From an uncultured Cyclobacteriaceae bacterium (lineage in GTDB: Bacteria > Bacteroidota > Bacteroidia > Cytophagales > Cyclobacteriaceae), in NCBI GenBank assembly GCA_905479015.1, contig CAJQKV010000025.1:1-64000 (forward strand): a stretch of DNA of 64,000 bases, in the 5' to 3' direction. This document shows, piece after piece, positions 42,907 through 52,561 of this stretch. Numbering within the stretch: position 1 is the first letter of the stretch; the number at the start of each line of letters is the position of its first letter. The notes below the pieces were generated by a model. The model worked only from the letters and a program-made list of their open reading frames with translations, did not search any database and had not been told where the DNA came from. Made by a program: the position numbers and the translations under genes.

Positions 42907-44361
42907 ATGAATCCTACAATAAAAAACAGCCTCCTATTTGGGGGTTTATTATTAGTTAATAACTTTTTGATTGCCCAAGTAGTGCAGCCCAATATTATAA
43001 TGATTGTGGTGGATGACATGAGATATGATGAATGGGGTGGGGGGGGTCACACCTTTCTTAAAACGCCGACCATTGACGCCTTGGCGGAAGAAGGAACTCA
43101 ATTTAGTCGGGCTTATCATGCGGTTCCTTTGTGTTCGCCCAATCGTGCCAGTATTCTTACGGGTCAGTACCCATCTAGACATGGTATTATAGATAACACT
43201 TCTCGGAATCAGGCCAGCTTCATGCTTGACCTTTTTCCTAAATACCTGCAAGCGGCAGGTTATAAAACCGCTCATGTAGGTAAATGGCATATGGGAAATA
43301 GTCCAAAACCCCGACCGGGATACGATTATTGGTTATGTATGGAAGGCCAAGGTAAAACGTATGATCCGAAACTCTATGAGGGTGGACAAGAATATCAATA
43401 TGAAGGATATATCACTGATATTTTTACCGAAAAATCTGTGGCTTTTATTAAAAAATCTGCTGAAAATCCCTTTTTTCTCTACATAGGGCATAAAGCGGTT
43501 CATCCAGAAGCCATCCAACGAGATGATGGTACAACAGATTTATCTGTCCCAAAAGTATTCATTCCTGCTGCCAGACATAAGGGAACCTATGCAAATGAAA
43601 TGTACCAAAGAAGTGTTTCCCATTCGCCATCTGGTCGTTCTGATGAGGGTAAGCCCGTAGTTCAAAATGCCTTTAAAATCCGAAACGAAACGATGCAAAA
43701 AGACTCACTATGGATTACGGCATTGGACTTGGGTGTCTCGGAACAATCTATCAGAGATCGAGCAGAAATGATGTTGGCCGTAGATGAAAGTCTTGAGAAG
43801 ATATTAGCGACTTTGAAAGAATTGAACATTGATGATCAAACTGCCATTATCCTGACAAGTGATAATGGTTATTTTTTTGGGGAACATGGATTTTCACTTG
43901 AACGTAGAATGCCCTATGAGGAGTCTATAAAAGCTCCACTTTTTATAAAATATCCTAGTTTGGTTAATCCTGTTTCCAATGTGAATGGGCTCGTACTTTC
44001 CATTGATCTTGCGGCTACTGCGCTAGATATTGCCAACATTGACATTCCTAATTCTATTCAAGGAAAATCCCTACTTCCCTTAATACAAGGGGAAACGGAA
44101 TCGATCAGGCCAGTGGCTTTTATCGAATATTACAGCCATGAAAATCCATTCCCTTGGACGGCTCAAATGGACTATAGGGTGGTGGTCAGTGATCGATTTA
44201 AGTATATTAAATGGCTAAGATTTGATGAGGCAGAGCTATACGACCTGGTCAATGACCGAAATGAGCTAAATAATTTAATTCATCAGCCAGCTTACCTCAA
44301 TGTAGTAGAACAAATGCGGCGTGAAATGGCAGAACTTCAGTTAGAGGCATTGGGTTTATGA
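42907..44361 (+). CDS. Sulfatase (formylglycine-dependent)
   Basis: 484 residues with a signal peptide (MNPTIKNSLLFGGLLLVNNF, then LIAQ). The active-site motif is C76-S-P-N-R80 in LCSPNRASILTGQYPSRHG, where Cys is converted to formylglycine. Metal ligands are in IIMIVVDDMRYDE and TSDNGYFFGEHG. It removes sulfate esters in the periplasm, probably from marine polysaccharides. No anaerobic maturase or FGE gene lies in the window. The Cys form of the motif fits either maturation route. It is not part of a full polysaccharide utilisation locus here, as no SusC/SusD pair is present. Confidence 0.9.
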   Translation: MNPTIKNSLLFGGLLLVNNFLIAQVVQPNIIMIVVDDMRYDEWGGGGHTFLKTPTIDALAEEGTQFSRAYHAVPLCSPNRASILTGQYPSRHGIIDNTSRNQASFMLDLFPKYLQAAGYKTAHVGKWHMGNSPKPRPGYDYWLCMEGQGKTYDPKLYEGGQEYQYEGYITDIFTEKSVAFIKKSAENPFFLYIGHKAVHPEAIQRDDGTTDLSVPKVFIPAARHKGTYANEMYQRSVSHSPSGRSDEGKPVVQNAFKIRNETMQKDSLWITALDLGVSEQSIRDRAEMMLAVDESLEKILATLKELNIDDQTAIILTSDNGYFFGEHGFSLERRMPYEESIKAPLFIKYPSLVNPVSNVNGLVLSIDLAATALDIANIDIPNSIQGKSLLPLIQGETESIRPVAFIEYYSHENPFPWTAQMDYRVVVSDRFKYIKWLRFDEAELYDLVNDRNELNNLIHQPAYLNVVEQMRREMAELQLEALGL

Positions 44362-44822
44362 TAAATTGAGACTTATTTATTTTAAAATGACTCCCCAAAG
44401 AATAAAATCATACATGAGGAAAATATTAATTTAGACCGCTGGTGACACACTTGGTAACATCCCAAGGATAGTAACCACGACAAAACATACGATATCATAA
44501 ATAGTGAATATGGCGCTCTATAGACCTCATGAGCAGCCGAACTACACTAAACTCCTTAATACATGTATTTGGCGCCAAACCTGATCAGCTTTCATAGCAA
44601 TTAAATCATTTCCTTCATCCTTTCAAAACTCATGAAAAACAAGAACCAAGGGTTTCTTGAGAAGTTACAGGTCAGGCAGTAGTAATTGGAATGATGATTC
44701 ATCAGTTGCGTCTCAAGGATTCAACAAAAAAGTTAAAATAATTCGCAACGAGCATGGAACTTAAACATATCCCATATTTGTTGTAGTTAAAATTTCCTAA
44801 ATAAAAATATTCCCCATCCTAT
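44362..44822. other. 460-base spacer
   Basis: No gene. Around 44480-44585 the text ACATACGATATCATAAATAGTGAATATGGCGC weakly recalls the left arm of the family C element, in two parts (ACATACGATATCATAAA and TAGTGAATATGGCGC), and a GGCGCC follows. It may be a decayed copy. Confidence 0.3.
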
Positions 44823-46427
44823 TTGAATTTTAAACTTACCAACGTTAGCTTATTTCTCAAGTTCTGCAGCATCCGATTGACCTTGTTCGCCAATAATTTT
44901 CGGTTCTATATCGTATTAAATCACGCTCGACACTTCTTCTTTTGGTCATTGGTATTGTGGACAACAAGCTGTTCAAAACATGACAAAGAGGCGACCTACA
45001 ATCATTACTGTGGGTCTTGCCATTTAGTGCCAAAAATAACTTCTCTCCCAAAATCTATCTGGCTATCCAGTGTGCTGCCCAACATGGGCGCAAGAATGGG
45101 AATAAAATCTCCAAATTACGATCCTCTTGATAACGTATCAAGTGGTTCGCAATATGCATTAATGCATAGAATTTACCCCAAAGAACAGCTGATCCCGACT
45201 GAGCATTGGGAACGTATTGTTGAGTATGTCTCTGAAAATGCTCCAGAGACCTTAGTTTATGACTATCGATTCCCTCTTGAAACGACTTCGATGTTTAAGC
45301 CCAAGCCTTTGGTGCTTGATACGACTTCTCCGGCATTCACGACCAGTATTTTTGTAAAGGGCCAAACAATGAAGGTGGGAACCGTCAATGGCAATCTTCA
45401 CATTTACGATATAGAAACAGAACAAACGGTACTTCACCCAGCGTCCAACAGCGCCATCTCACAAATCAGCGAAAATGGCCCACAGACCCTGCTCCTAGAA
45501 ATGGGAAAAATACACCCCCATGATGAGCCGAAAGGAAGCTTATCCTCTCTTTCTAAAGCCGCTGTCAAGGAGCAATTATTGAATAATTTGCAAAGACCCG
45601 TATTCGCCCTAGATGAAGATTTAGATGGGGATGGGCACAATGAAATCGTAGTTTGTGAATTTGGGAATCAGACAGGTAAATTATCCCTCTTCGTTAACCA
45701 GGGTGAGGAAACAGTTAAAAAAACTCTTTTAAGTATCCCTGGAAGTATCAAAGTGATTGCGCGAGATATGAACGATGATGGTAAAAAAGACTTGATCGTC
45801 TTGACCTCACAGGGTACAGAAGGCTTGTGGATCTTGACCCAGCAAGCGCCACTGGTCTTTGATGCCCAAAGAGTGATTCCTTTAGCGGCTGTTTTTGGTT
45901 CAAGTGGATTTGATCTGGTTGATTTTAATAAGGATGGCCTAATGGATGTCGCAATAGTCAATGGTGACAATGCAGATTTGTCAATGGTCACGAAACCTTA
46001 CCACGGATTGACCTTATTCCAGAATATGGGAGGCTATCAATTTAAAAAAATTAAGTTTCTGGCAATCCCTGGAGCCACCAATGTGATCTCCAGTGACTTT
46101 GATCAAGATGGCGACATAGATTTCATAGTCTCCGCCTTTTTTCCAGATGAAGACCTAGCGCCCGGCTATTCTTTAATTTATTTGAGCAATCAAGCGAAAA
46201 AAAATACAGCATTCAAGATGGAATACTTACCGCTCAGCAATCTAGGAAAATGGTTGATCCTAACCAAAGCAGACTTTGATCAGGATGGCGACGACGACTT
46301 CGCCGTGGGCTCTTTTGTGTTTTCAGCTAAGAACCCCACAGAAGATTATTTATCGGAATGGGGGTTTAAGAGTCCTGATATAATGCTCTATGAAAATATT
46401 TATACCGCCCCTATGCCCCAGCTGTGA
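44823..46427 (+). CDS. Lipoprotein with a c-type haem motif and FG-GAP/VCBS repeats
   Basis: The open frame has 534 residues from TTG 44823, but the leader is odd: a second hydrophobic stretch FFFWSLVLWTTSC looks like the true lipoprotein signal, so the start is uncertain. Immediately after is YNHYCGSCHLVP, a CxxCH haem-binding motif of cytochrome c. From about 220 on there are FG-GAP type calcium-binding repeats (DEDLDGDGHNEIVV, DMNDDGKKDLIV, DFNKDGLMDVAIV, DFDQDGDIDFIV, DFDQDGDDDFAVG), forming a beta-propeller. Similar cytochrome-propeller proteins occur in Bacteroidota and Planctomycetes, and their substrate is unknown. Confidence 0.75.
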   Translation: MNFKLTNVSLFLKFCSIRLTLFANNFRFYIVLNHARHFFFWSLVLWTTSCSKHDKEATYNHYCGSCHLVPKITSLPKSIWLSSVLPNMGARMGIKSPNYDPLDNVSSGSQYALMHRIYPKEQLIPTEHWERIVEYVSENAPETLVYDYRFPLETTSMFKPKPLVLDTTSPAFTTSIFVKGQTMKVGTVNGNLHIYDIETEQTVLHPASNSAISQISENGPQTLLLEMGKIHPHDEPKGSLSSLSKAAVKEQLLNNLQRPVFALDEDLDGDGHNEIVVCEFGNQTGKLSLFVNQGEETVKKTLLSIPGSIKVIARDMNDDGKKDLIVLTSQGTEGLWILTQQAPLVFDAQRVIPLAAVFGSSGFDLVDFNKDGLMDVAIVNGDNADLSMVTKPYHGLTLFQNMGGYQFKKIKFLAIPGATNVISSDFDQDGDIDFIVSAFFPDEDLAPGYSLIYLSNQAKKNTAFKMEYLPLSNLGKWLILTKADFDQDGDDDFAVGSFVFSAKNPTEDYLSEWGFKSPDIMLYENIYTAPMPQL

Positions 46428-46514
46428 TTTTCTTTTCCCCAACCCTTATTTCAATATTTCTTTGAGGCCTTCGAGAACTTCATGGATGGTTAATCCTCCA
46501 CCCAACGGGCGCTT

Positions 46515-46613
46515 TTAATAAGTACGCTCCATAATGTCCTGAGCAGAACTCAATGCAATATAAACGCTCAATAAGATATCGACAAAGCTCCGTGGAATGC
46601 GATTGATTTTCAT
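46515..46613 (-). pseudogene. Small ORF with perfect Shine-Dalgarno, continued after an in-frame stop
   Basis: On the minus strand ATG 46613 is preceded by GAGGAGGAACTAAA, an AGGAGG ribosome site rare in Bacteroidota. It reads MKINRIPRSFVDILLSVYIA, then LSSAQDIMERTY and TAA (46515). The same frame continues after the stop for 23 further codons (KRPLGGGLTIHEVLEGLKEI, then LK) to TAA. The whole would be a 55-residue small protein split by one nonsense codon. Family unknown; it may be noise. Confidence 0.3.
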
Positions 46614-46736
46614 TTTAGTTCCTCCTCTTTAGTTCAGCCCTTTGAGAAGGGCGTCTCTAAAACTTACACTGTATTTACCCAAGGATCCCCTGCGCTCAAA
46701 AGGCCTTTAATACTGGTCTTTGAGCCCATAAATTCA

Positions 46737-47708
46737 TCACCCTCGCCGTCCCTCAGCAAACTCCTTGGCAAAGTACGTCAGGATGATGTCGGCCCCTGCC
46801 CGCTTGATGGCGGTCAAGGATTCTTGCATGGCCCGCTCACCATCTAACCACCCATTTTGTGCGGCCGCCTTGACCATGGCATATTCTCCAGACACATTAT
46901 AAGCCGCAATAGGAAGTGGAAAATTTTCTTTGAGATCACTGATGATGTCCAGATAGGCCAAGGCAGGTTTAACCATCAACACATCTGCCCCTTCTTCATA
47001 ATCAAGCTGCGCCTCCACTAAGGCTTCCGCACGGTTGGCAGGGTCCATTTGATAGGTCTTTTTATCCCCAAACTTGGGAGCTGAATCCAGCGCATCACGA
47101 AAAGGCCCGTAAAAAGCACTGGCATACTTGGCCGTATAAGACATAATCCCTACCTCCTGGAAACCCTGCTGATCGAGCAGTTCACGCAAATAGCCCACGC
47201 GGCCATCCATCATATCAGAAGGACCGATCATGTCGATCCCGGTCGCCGCCTGTGCAAGTGCCATTTTCCCTAAAATCTCTAAGGTCGCATCGTTAAGTAC
47301 TTTGCCCTCCTTCAGCAAGCCATCGTGTCCGTCACTGCTGTAAGGATCCATGGCAATATCAGTGATAATATGGGATTCAGGTAACCTTGCTTTAATTTCT
47401 TTAAGTGCTCTTAGATAAAAAGAATCTTCGCGATACCCTGCACTGGCCTCTTGATTTTTATCTTTGTCTGAAACGACTGGAAAGACATCAAAGGACTTGA
47501 TGCCCAACCCCATACAGTATTCAATCTCTTTGAGCATTAAGTCTGAGGTCAGACGATAAATACCCGGCATGGATGCCACTTCTTGTTTCTTATTATAACC
47601 TTCTATGAGGAATAAGGGAAATACCAGATCATCAGTGGTAACCTGCGTCTGTCGTATCAGGGATCTGATGCCTTCGGTCTTACGGTTTCTTCTAGGTCTT
47701 CGGAGCAT
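46737..47708 (-). CDS. hemB: Delta-aminolevulinic acid dehydratase (porphobilinogen synthase)
   Basis: 323 residues, the usual length. It starts MLRRPRRNRKTEGIRSLI as in the family. The first active-site lysine is in SYTAKYASAFYGPFRDAL and the Schiff-base lysine in LMVKPALAYLD. The enzyme joins two 5-aminolevulinate molecules in tetrapyrrole synthesis. The cysteine-rich zinc motif of the animal enzyme is replaced by an Asp-type segment (DIAMDPYSSDGHDG), implying the magnesium-dependent type. It stands as a single gene. Confidence 0.95.
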   Translation of the reverse strand: MLRRPRRNRKTEGIRSLIRQTQVTTDDLVFPLFLIEGYNKKQEVASMPGIYRLTSDLMLKEIEYCMGLGIKSFDVFPVVSDKDKNQEASAGYREDSFYLRALKEIKARLPESHIITDIAMDPYSSDGHDGLLKEGKVLNDATLEILGKMALAQAATGIDMIGPSDMMDGRVGYLRELLDQQGFQEVGIMSYTAKYASAFYGPFRDALDSAPKFGDKKTYQMDPANRAEALVEAQLDYEEGADVLMVKPALAYLDIISDLKENFPLPIAAYNVSGEYAMVKAAAQNGWLDGERAMQESLTAIKRAGADIILTYFAKEFAEGRRG

Positions 47709-47746
47709 AATTGTAAAGATAATTAATCGATTGAGTTGAGCATAAA

Positions 47747-48505
47747 TTATGATTGAAACATCATGAATAACGCCGCAATAATGGTCATCGCTAGAATAAA
47801 ACGACGATAAATTTGCTCTGGAATGCGTTTAACGATCTGAATTCCCAAAAAGGCGCCTATGGCAATAAACGGCAATACCAATAAATCCAAAAACAACGAG
47901 TCCCATGTGATAGTTTCCCAACTGTATACATGGAAAGGTACCTTAACCAGATTGATGATCAAAAAAAACCACGCTGCCGTGCCAATAAACTGATTTTTCA
48001 ATAGATTCAAAGACAATAAATAAATGGCCATAACCGAACCTGCCAAATTACCCACCATCGTCGTAAATCCCCCAGCTATTCCCAATCCAGCGGTAAATAG
48101 CAATTTTTGAGAGGTCCCTTGGGTTTGCTGCTTATCATTCCATAACATGATCCCAACACTCAAAAAAATAATAACTGCCATTACTTGACGAAACACCCCG
48201 TCATCGATAAATATCCCTATGTAGGTCCCAAGTAAAACCCCTACAAAAGCAAAAGGCAGCACCCGCTTCAAATGCTTCCATTGAGCATAACTATGGTAGT
48301 GATAAACGGCCATAAAATCTCCCAAAATGAGAATCGGCAACATGATACCGCTGGAAGCGCGTCCGCCAAAAACAATTGCCAGCAAAGGTACGGCTACCAT
48401 CCCTGTCCCGTGAATACCTGTTTTGGCCATCCCAACGAAAACACCAACGAACGCCATAATGAGCATTTGTTGGTAAGTCAGGGTGAAGTTAAAAAGGTCC
48501 ATCAT
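47747..48505 (-). CDS. Sulfite exporter TauE/SafE family permease
   Basis: 252 residues with about eight membrane helices. The repeated family pattern is present: GVFVGMAKTGIHGTGMVAVP and GIAGGFTTMVGNLAGSVMAI. The family moves small organosulfur or sulfite anions, or related acids, outward. The gene lies 38 bases upstream of hemB on the same strand. The start may be either of two adjacent ATGs. Confidence 0.85.
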   Translation of the reverse strand: MMDLFNFTLTYQQMLIMAFVGVFVGMAKTGIHGTGMVAVPLLAIVFGGRASSGIMLPILILGDFMAVYHYHSYAQWKHLKRVLPFAFVGVLLGTYIGIFIDDGVFRQVMAVIIFLSVGIMLWNDKQQTQGTSQKLLFTAGLGIAGGFTTMVGNLAGSVMAIYLLSLNLLKNQFIGTAAWFFLIINLVKVPFHVYSWETITWDSLFLDLLVLPFIAIGAFLGIQIVKRIPEQIYRRFILAMTIIAALFMMFQS

Positions 48506-48579
48506 ATGCTTAACCGTATTTAATTAATATGAAACCGGCCTCAATTTGTAGGCCATAATACGCTTATGAGCAAGGAAAT

Positions 48580-49821
48580 TTAACCAAAATTAAAATCTGT
48601 AATCGTCTGCTTAATAATCTCTAAACAATGATTTAATTCTCCCTCGGTGATGACCAGCGGAGGCGCAAACCGAATGATGTTACCATGTGTGGGTTTGGCC
48701 AGTAATCCATTTTCTTTCAGGGCTACACAAAGATCCCATGCGGTGCTGCTCTCTTCCGTGTCATTGATCACCAAAGCATTGAGCAATCCTTTGCCTCGAA
48801 CCATTTGAACCCTCTCATGGGTTATCATAAAATCCGTCAGTTCCTTACGAAATAGGTCTCCGAGTACTTGGGACTTTTGAGCTAGATTTTCATCAACCAC
48901 GACTTCTAAAGCGGCTTGTGCCACTTTGCAAGCCAAAGGATTACCTCCATAAGTAGAGCCATGTTCTCCCGGTTTGATGGTCAGCATGACCTCATCGTCC
49001 GCCAAGATCGCGGATACAGGAAGTACACCTCCCGAAATGGCTTTCCCCAATATCAAAATATCTGGCCTTGCATCTTCATAATCACAAGCCAACATTTTAC
49101 CCGTCCTGGCAATACCCGTTTGTACTTCATCCGCGATGAATAAGACGTTGTGCTGAGTACACAAGGCCCGAACACCTGCAAGATAACCCTCATCGGGCAC
49201 CACGACACCGGCCTCTCCCTGAATGGGCTCAACCATAAAAGCAGCCACCGTTGGATCTTGAAGCTTTTGTTCCAGTGCTTGGAGGTCATTATAAGGAATG
49301 AGTTCATAGCCGGGCATATAAGGCCCGAATCCCTTGTAAGACACTGGATCATCCGAGCTACTGATCGCCGCCAACGTACGCCCCCAAAAATTACCCTTTG
49401 CAAAGATAATCTTAGCTTGATTTTCGGGAATGCCTTTGTGCTCATATCCCCATTTTCTCGCCAGCTTATTGGCGGTCTCTCCTCCTTCTACACCTGTATT
49501 CATCGGCAAAACTTTGTCGTAGCCAAATAACGTAGTGATGAATTGCTCGTATTCGCCCAGCACATCGTTGTGAAACGCGCGTGAAGTTAAGGTCAACCTC
49601 GACGCCTGATCTGTCAATGCTTTTAAAATTCTTGGATGGCAATGGCCTTGATTCACGGCCGAATAAGCCGATAGAAAATCAAAATATTCTTTTCCTTCCA
49701 CATCCCAAACCTTGGCCCCAAGCCCTTTGGCCAAAACTACGGGTAACGGGTGATAATTGTGCGCCCCATGCTGGGCCTCAAGACGGATGAGCTCTTCACT
49801 CTTTGTTGTGCTTTCTATCAT
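48580..49821 (-). CDS. rocD: Ornithine--oxo-acid transaminase
   Basis: 413 residues, a class III PLP aminotransferase. The PLP lysine is K260 in [10 protein letters not shown], with the cofactor segment [15 protein letters not shown]. The start [19 protein letters not shown] and [17 protein letters not shown] are typical of ornithine aminotransferase rather than acetylornithine aminotransferase. It converts ornithine plus 2-oxoglutarate to glutamate semialdehyde, linking arginine and proline metabolism. No arg genes are adjacent. Confidence 0.9.
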   Translation of the reverse strand: MIESTTKSEELIRLEAQHGAHNYHPLPVVLAKGLGAKVWDVEGKEYFDFLSAYSAVNQGHCHPRILKALTDQASRLTLTSRAFHNDVLGEYEQFITTLFGYDKVLPMNTGVEGGETANKLARKWGYEHKGIPENQAKIIFAKGNFWGRTLAAISSSDDPVSYKGFGPYMPGYELIPYNDLQALEQKLQDPTVAAFMVEPIQGEAGVVVPDEGYLAGVRALCTQHNVLFIADEVQTGIARTGKMLACDYEDARPDILILGKAISGGVLPVSAILADDEVMLTIKPGEHGSTYGGNPLACKVAQAALEVVVDENLAQKSQVLGDLFRKELTDFMITHERVQMVRGKGLLNALVINDTEESSTAWDLCVALKENGLLAKPTHGNIIRFAPPLVITEGELNHCLEIIKQTITDFNFG

Positions 49822-49896
49822 AAAATTCTGATCTTTGTCCGTGGAACCAAACCGCTTGCTCCGTCGTTACTACAAAATTACTAGATTAATAAGAAT

Positions 49897-50058
49897 TTGA
49901 CATCAAATAAAGGAAAGAAGGAGGGAACTCCACCTGTAGAAGAGGCAGATTATTATTTTAACAAGGAGGGTCTCATGGTCTTTACCGCTTCATACCACCT
50001 AAAACGGGGGTTTTGTTGTGCCTGTAGATGTATAAATTGCCCCTATCCAATAAAATAA
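49897..50058 (+). CDS. DUF5522 family Cys-rich small protein
   Basis: A 53-codon gene in the 317-base space between rocD and rpmB. From TTG 49897 it reads EEADYYFNKEGLMVFTASYH, then LKRGFCCACRCINCPYP. This is the DUF5522 pattern (YY-x-x-x-G-x-x-V-F-T-x-x-Y-H-x-x-R-G-x-C-C...C-x-x-C-P-Y), a tiny protein with five clustered Cys that may bind metal. There is no ATG in frame after the upstream TAG, so the start is TTG, or ATT a few codons earlier. The function is unknown. Confidence 0.7.
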   Translation: MTSNKGKKEGTPPVEEADYYFNKEGLMVFTASYHLKRGFCCACRCINCPYPIK

Positions 50059-50138
50059 ATTAAAAATGCGGGCTGAGCATTTGGTAATAAAACTATTATG
50101 ATGATATTTGCAGTCCGTTTTCAAAAAGCGTAAAAATT

Positions 50139-50378
50139 ATGTCGAAAGTTTGTGATATTACAGGTAAGAGAGCAAGAAGCGGGAATAATGTTTCTAAGGC
50201 CAACAACAAGACCAAAAGAAAATTCTTTCCCAATCTGCACAAGAAAAGATTTTACATCCCTGAGCAGGATACATGGATCACACTAAAAGTTTCATCAACG
50301 GCGCTACGTACCATCAATAAAAATGGTATCAATGCTGTGCTCAGAAAAGCAAGAGCTAACGGTAACACATTAGTATAA
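50139..50378 (+). CDS. rpmB: 50S ribosomal protein L28
   Basis: 79 residues, the normal size. It starts [20 protein letters not shown] and has [11 protein letters not shown] and [10 protein letters not shown]-like segments ([15 protein letters not shown]) of bL28. It heads the rpmB-rpmG-DUF4295 cluster with a gap of 11 bases to the next gene. The leader of about 80 bases after the DUF5522 gene has no clear TAnnTTTG box. Confidence 0.95.
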   Translation: MSKVCDITGKRARSGNNVSKANNKTKRKFFPNLHKKRFYIPEQDTWITLKVSSTALRTINKNGINAVLRKARANGNTLV

Positions 50379-50389
50379 AAGACAAGAAA

Positions 50390-50572
50390 ATGGCCAAAAA
50401 AGGTAATAGAATACAGGTAATCATGGAGTGTACAGAGCACAAAGCTACGGGCAAGCCGGGCACCTCTCGCTACATCACTACCAAAAACAGGAAAAACACT
50501 CCTGAAAGATTGGAGGTAAAGAAATACAATCCCATTCTAAGAAAACAAACTATTCACAAGGAAATTAAGTAG
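50390..50572 (+). CDS. rpmG: 50S ribosomal protein L33
   Basis: 60 residues. It starts [20 protein letters not shown] and ends [20 protein letters not shown] plus K, the bL33 pattern. It has a single Cys, so it is the zinc-free (C-minus) form. It lies 11 bases after rpmB and two bases before the DUF4295 gene. Confidence 0.95.
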   Translation: MAKKGNRIQVIMECTEHKATGKPGTSRYITTKNRKNTPERLEVKKYNPILRKQTIHKEIK

Positions 50573-50574
50573 TC

Positions 50575-50724
50575 ATGGCAAAGAAAGTAGTAGCAACGCT
50601 AAAACAACCCGGAGGTGCAAAATTCGCCAAAGTCATTAGAACTGTAAAAACCGCCAGCGGTGCTTACTCTTTTAAAGAAGAAATGGTTGCAGAAGCAGAC
50701 GTAAAAAAGGCATTGGCTAAATAA
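50575..50724 (+). CDS. DUF4295 ribosome-linked small protein
   Basis: 49 residues from ATG 50575, too short to be found by long-frame scans. The text MAKKVVATLKQPGGAKFAKV, then IRTVKTASGAYSFKEEMV is the Bacteroidota-only DUF4295 family, always downstream of rpmB and rpmG. Its placement suggests a ribosome-bound role. It starts two bases after the L33 stop and is followed by a terminator. Confidence 0.9.
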   Translation: MAKKVVATLKQPGGAKFAKVIRTVKTASGAYSFKEEMVAEADVKKALAK

Positions 50725-50749
50725 TTACGCCAACTTTTTGTAAGAAATA

Positions 50750-50778
50750 GGTCGACCAATACAGTCGGCTTTTTTTTT
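50750..50778 (+). terminator. Terminator of the ribosomal protein cluster
   Basis: GGTCGAC and GTCGGCT form a seven-pair stem (two G-T), followed by nine T. Confidence 0.65.
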
Positions 50779-50814
50779 AAATTCTATCGAAAAGTTCGCA
50801 AATTGAATTTTGAT

Positions 50815-51768
50815 ATGGGATTATTTGATGTTTTTTCAAAAAAGAAAAAAGAAAATTTAGAACAGGGCTTAGAAAAGTCAAAAGAAAGCTTTTTAAATAA
50901 GCTCAGTAAAGCCGTCATCGGTAAATCTCGTATCGATGATACGGTGCTAGATGATCTAGAAGAAGTACTCATCAATTCTGATGTAGGTATCGAAACCACC
51001 CTAAAAATCATTACTAAGATTGAAGCGCGCGTAGCCAAAGATAAATACGTATCGACTTCAGAACTTAACGAAATTTTGAGGGCTGAAATCGCGAGTTTAC
51101 TCACAGAAAATAACACGACTGATCTCGATTCTTTTGAAATCCCCAAAGTAGAAGGCCCCTTTGTGATTTTGGTCGTCGGCGTTAACGGAGTGGGCAAAAC
51201 CACCACCATCGGGAAATTAGCGGCTCAGCTGAAAGCCCTCGATAAAAAAGTTATTTTAGGTGCTGCAGATACCTTTCGCGCTGCCGCTGTGGATCAACTT
51301 ATTTTATGGGGTGATCGGGTAGGCGTACCCGTCGTCTCTAAAGGCATGCATACTGATCCGGCTGCGGTAGCTTATGAAGCAGTCAAACAAGCCAAGGAAG
51401 AACGCGCAGATGTCGTGATCATCGATACTGCAGGCAGGTTACATACCAAGATAAACCTCATGAATGAATTGAGTAAGATTAAGAATGTTATTAAGAAATT
51501 CGTTCCCGAAGCCCCCCATGAGGTCCTACTGGTCCTCGACGGCAGTACCGGTCAAAATGCTTTTGTTCAAGCGACAGAATTTACCAAAGCCACCGAGGTA
51601 ACAGCTTTAGCGGTAACCAAATTAGACGGTACCGCCAAAGGGGGTGTCGTTATAGGTATATCTGATCAATTTAAAATCCCTGTAAAATATATTGGTGTGG
51701 GAGAAGGAATAGAGCACCTACAGGTATTCAACAAAAAAGCATTTGTAGATGCCTTTTTTGAGAAATAA
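50815..51768 (+). CDS. ftsY: Signal recognition particle receptor FtsY
   Basis: 317 residues from ATG 50815. The acidic A domain of proteobacteria is nearly absent. The N domain is residues 1-110 and the G domain has GVNGVGKTTT (P-loop, about 122), DTFRAAAVDQL, DTAGR and TKLDGTAKGG. FtsY is the membrane docking GTPase for Ffh-bound ribosomes. The GTG/ATG region at 50803 gives only four more residues and is not needed. It follows the rpmG cluster after a terminator. Confidence 0.95.
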   Translation: MGLFDVFSKKKKENLEQGLEKSKESFLNKLSKAVIGKSRIDDTVLDDLEEVLINSDVGIETTLKIITKIEARVAKDKYVSTSELNEILRAEIASLLTENNTTDLDSFEIPKVEGPFVILVVGVNGVGKTTTIGKLAAQLKALDKKVILGAADTFRAAAVDQLILWGDRVGVPVVSKGMHTDPAAVAYEAVKQAKEERADVVIIDTAGRLHTKINLMNELSKIKNVIKKFVPEAPHEVLLVLDGSTGQNAFVQATEFTKATEVTALAVTKLDGTAKGGVVIGISDQFKIPVKYIGVGEGIEHLQVFNKKAFVDAFFEK

Positions 51769-51861
51769 TCAGCTTCCAAGCTGATCTTTCATCTGGACCG
51801 TAACCCTAACTTTTCTTCTTTAGATGCCACAAAAACGGCTTTTTTTTTTGTTTACCGGGCC

Positions 51862-52494
51862 TCATTTATTACGTAAAGAATCTGGAGTGTTTACAATTAC
51901 GTAACTCTCGGGCATTAAATTGAAGTATAAAGTCCCAAAGTCTCGAATTACGGTTACCTCAGTACAAATCCCATTTTCATATCGATAATAATTCTCTCCT
52001 TGCGGCGAGGTCAATAGGTAATAATGAGGATTGATTTCCTCAAAATTTAAATAAGTCACAAAATGTTGAGAGAATACGGCCTGCTGATCCCGAGGTTCTT
52101 CAAAATGGATTTTAGCGGCGGAATAAATAATTGTTTCAAAGGGTAAACGTTGGGGAATATCTTCGGCCCTTAGTACATACCCCTCCTCTTTCTTGACAAT
52201 ATCATAGGTAGTTTTCTTAGACCCATTCAAACTACTAAATCCATGCCCTCGCATCAAAACACCTTGCTCGAAAGTTTCCTGCAAAAAATACTTGATCTCC
52301 AACTCTATGAGAATTTTATATCTCACCTCAGTTATGTTTTCATAGGTCACTTCACTCAAAGAACTAACCCGGCTTACTGTCATGGTCCCTATTTCCTTCT
52401 TTGACTTAAATACTTGATACTTTAGCAGTTGAGCTTGACCCATCGATGAGCAAAACATAAAAAAGAAAATAACAGAAAACTTCAAAGCTAACAA
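51862..52494 (-). CDS. DUF6134 family secreted protein
   Basis: 210 residues with a signal peptide (MLALKFSVIFFFMFCSSMGQ, cut after AQ). The mature part is beta-rich: YQVFKSKKEIGTMTVSR, then ITEVRYKILIELEIKYFL, EGYVLRAEDI and YYRYENGICTEVTV. This is the pattern of the DUF6134 family of Bacteroidota, possibly a lipid-carrier-like half barrel in the periplasm. Its role is unknown. It converges on ftsY and lies 67 bases downstream of gldB on the same strand. Confidence 0.75.
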   Translation of the reverse strand: MLALKFSVIFFFMFCSSMGQAQLLKYQVFKSKKEIGTMTVSRVSSLSEVTYENITEVRYKILIELEIKYFLQETFEQGVLMRGHGFSSLNGSKKTTYDIVKKEEGYVLRAEDIPQRLPFETIIYSAAKIHFEEPRDQQAVFSQHFVTYLNFEEINPHYYLLTSPQGENYYRYENGICTEVTVIRDFGTLYFNLMPESYVIVNTPDSLRNK

Positions 52495-52561
52495 GCAAGG
52501 TTTAAACAGGATATAAAGTTGGTCAATTTAAACCTATTTCTTAAATCTTTTTAGATGAATA

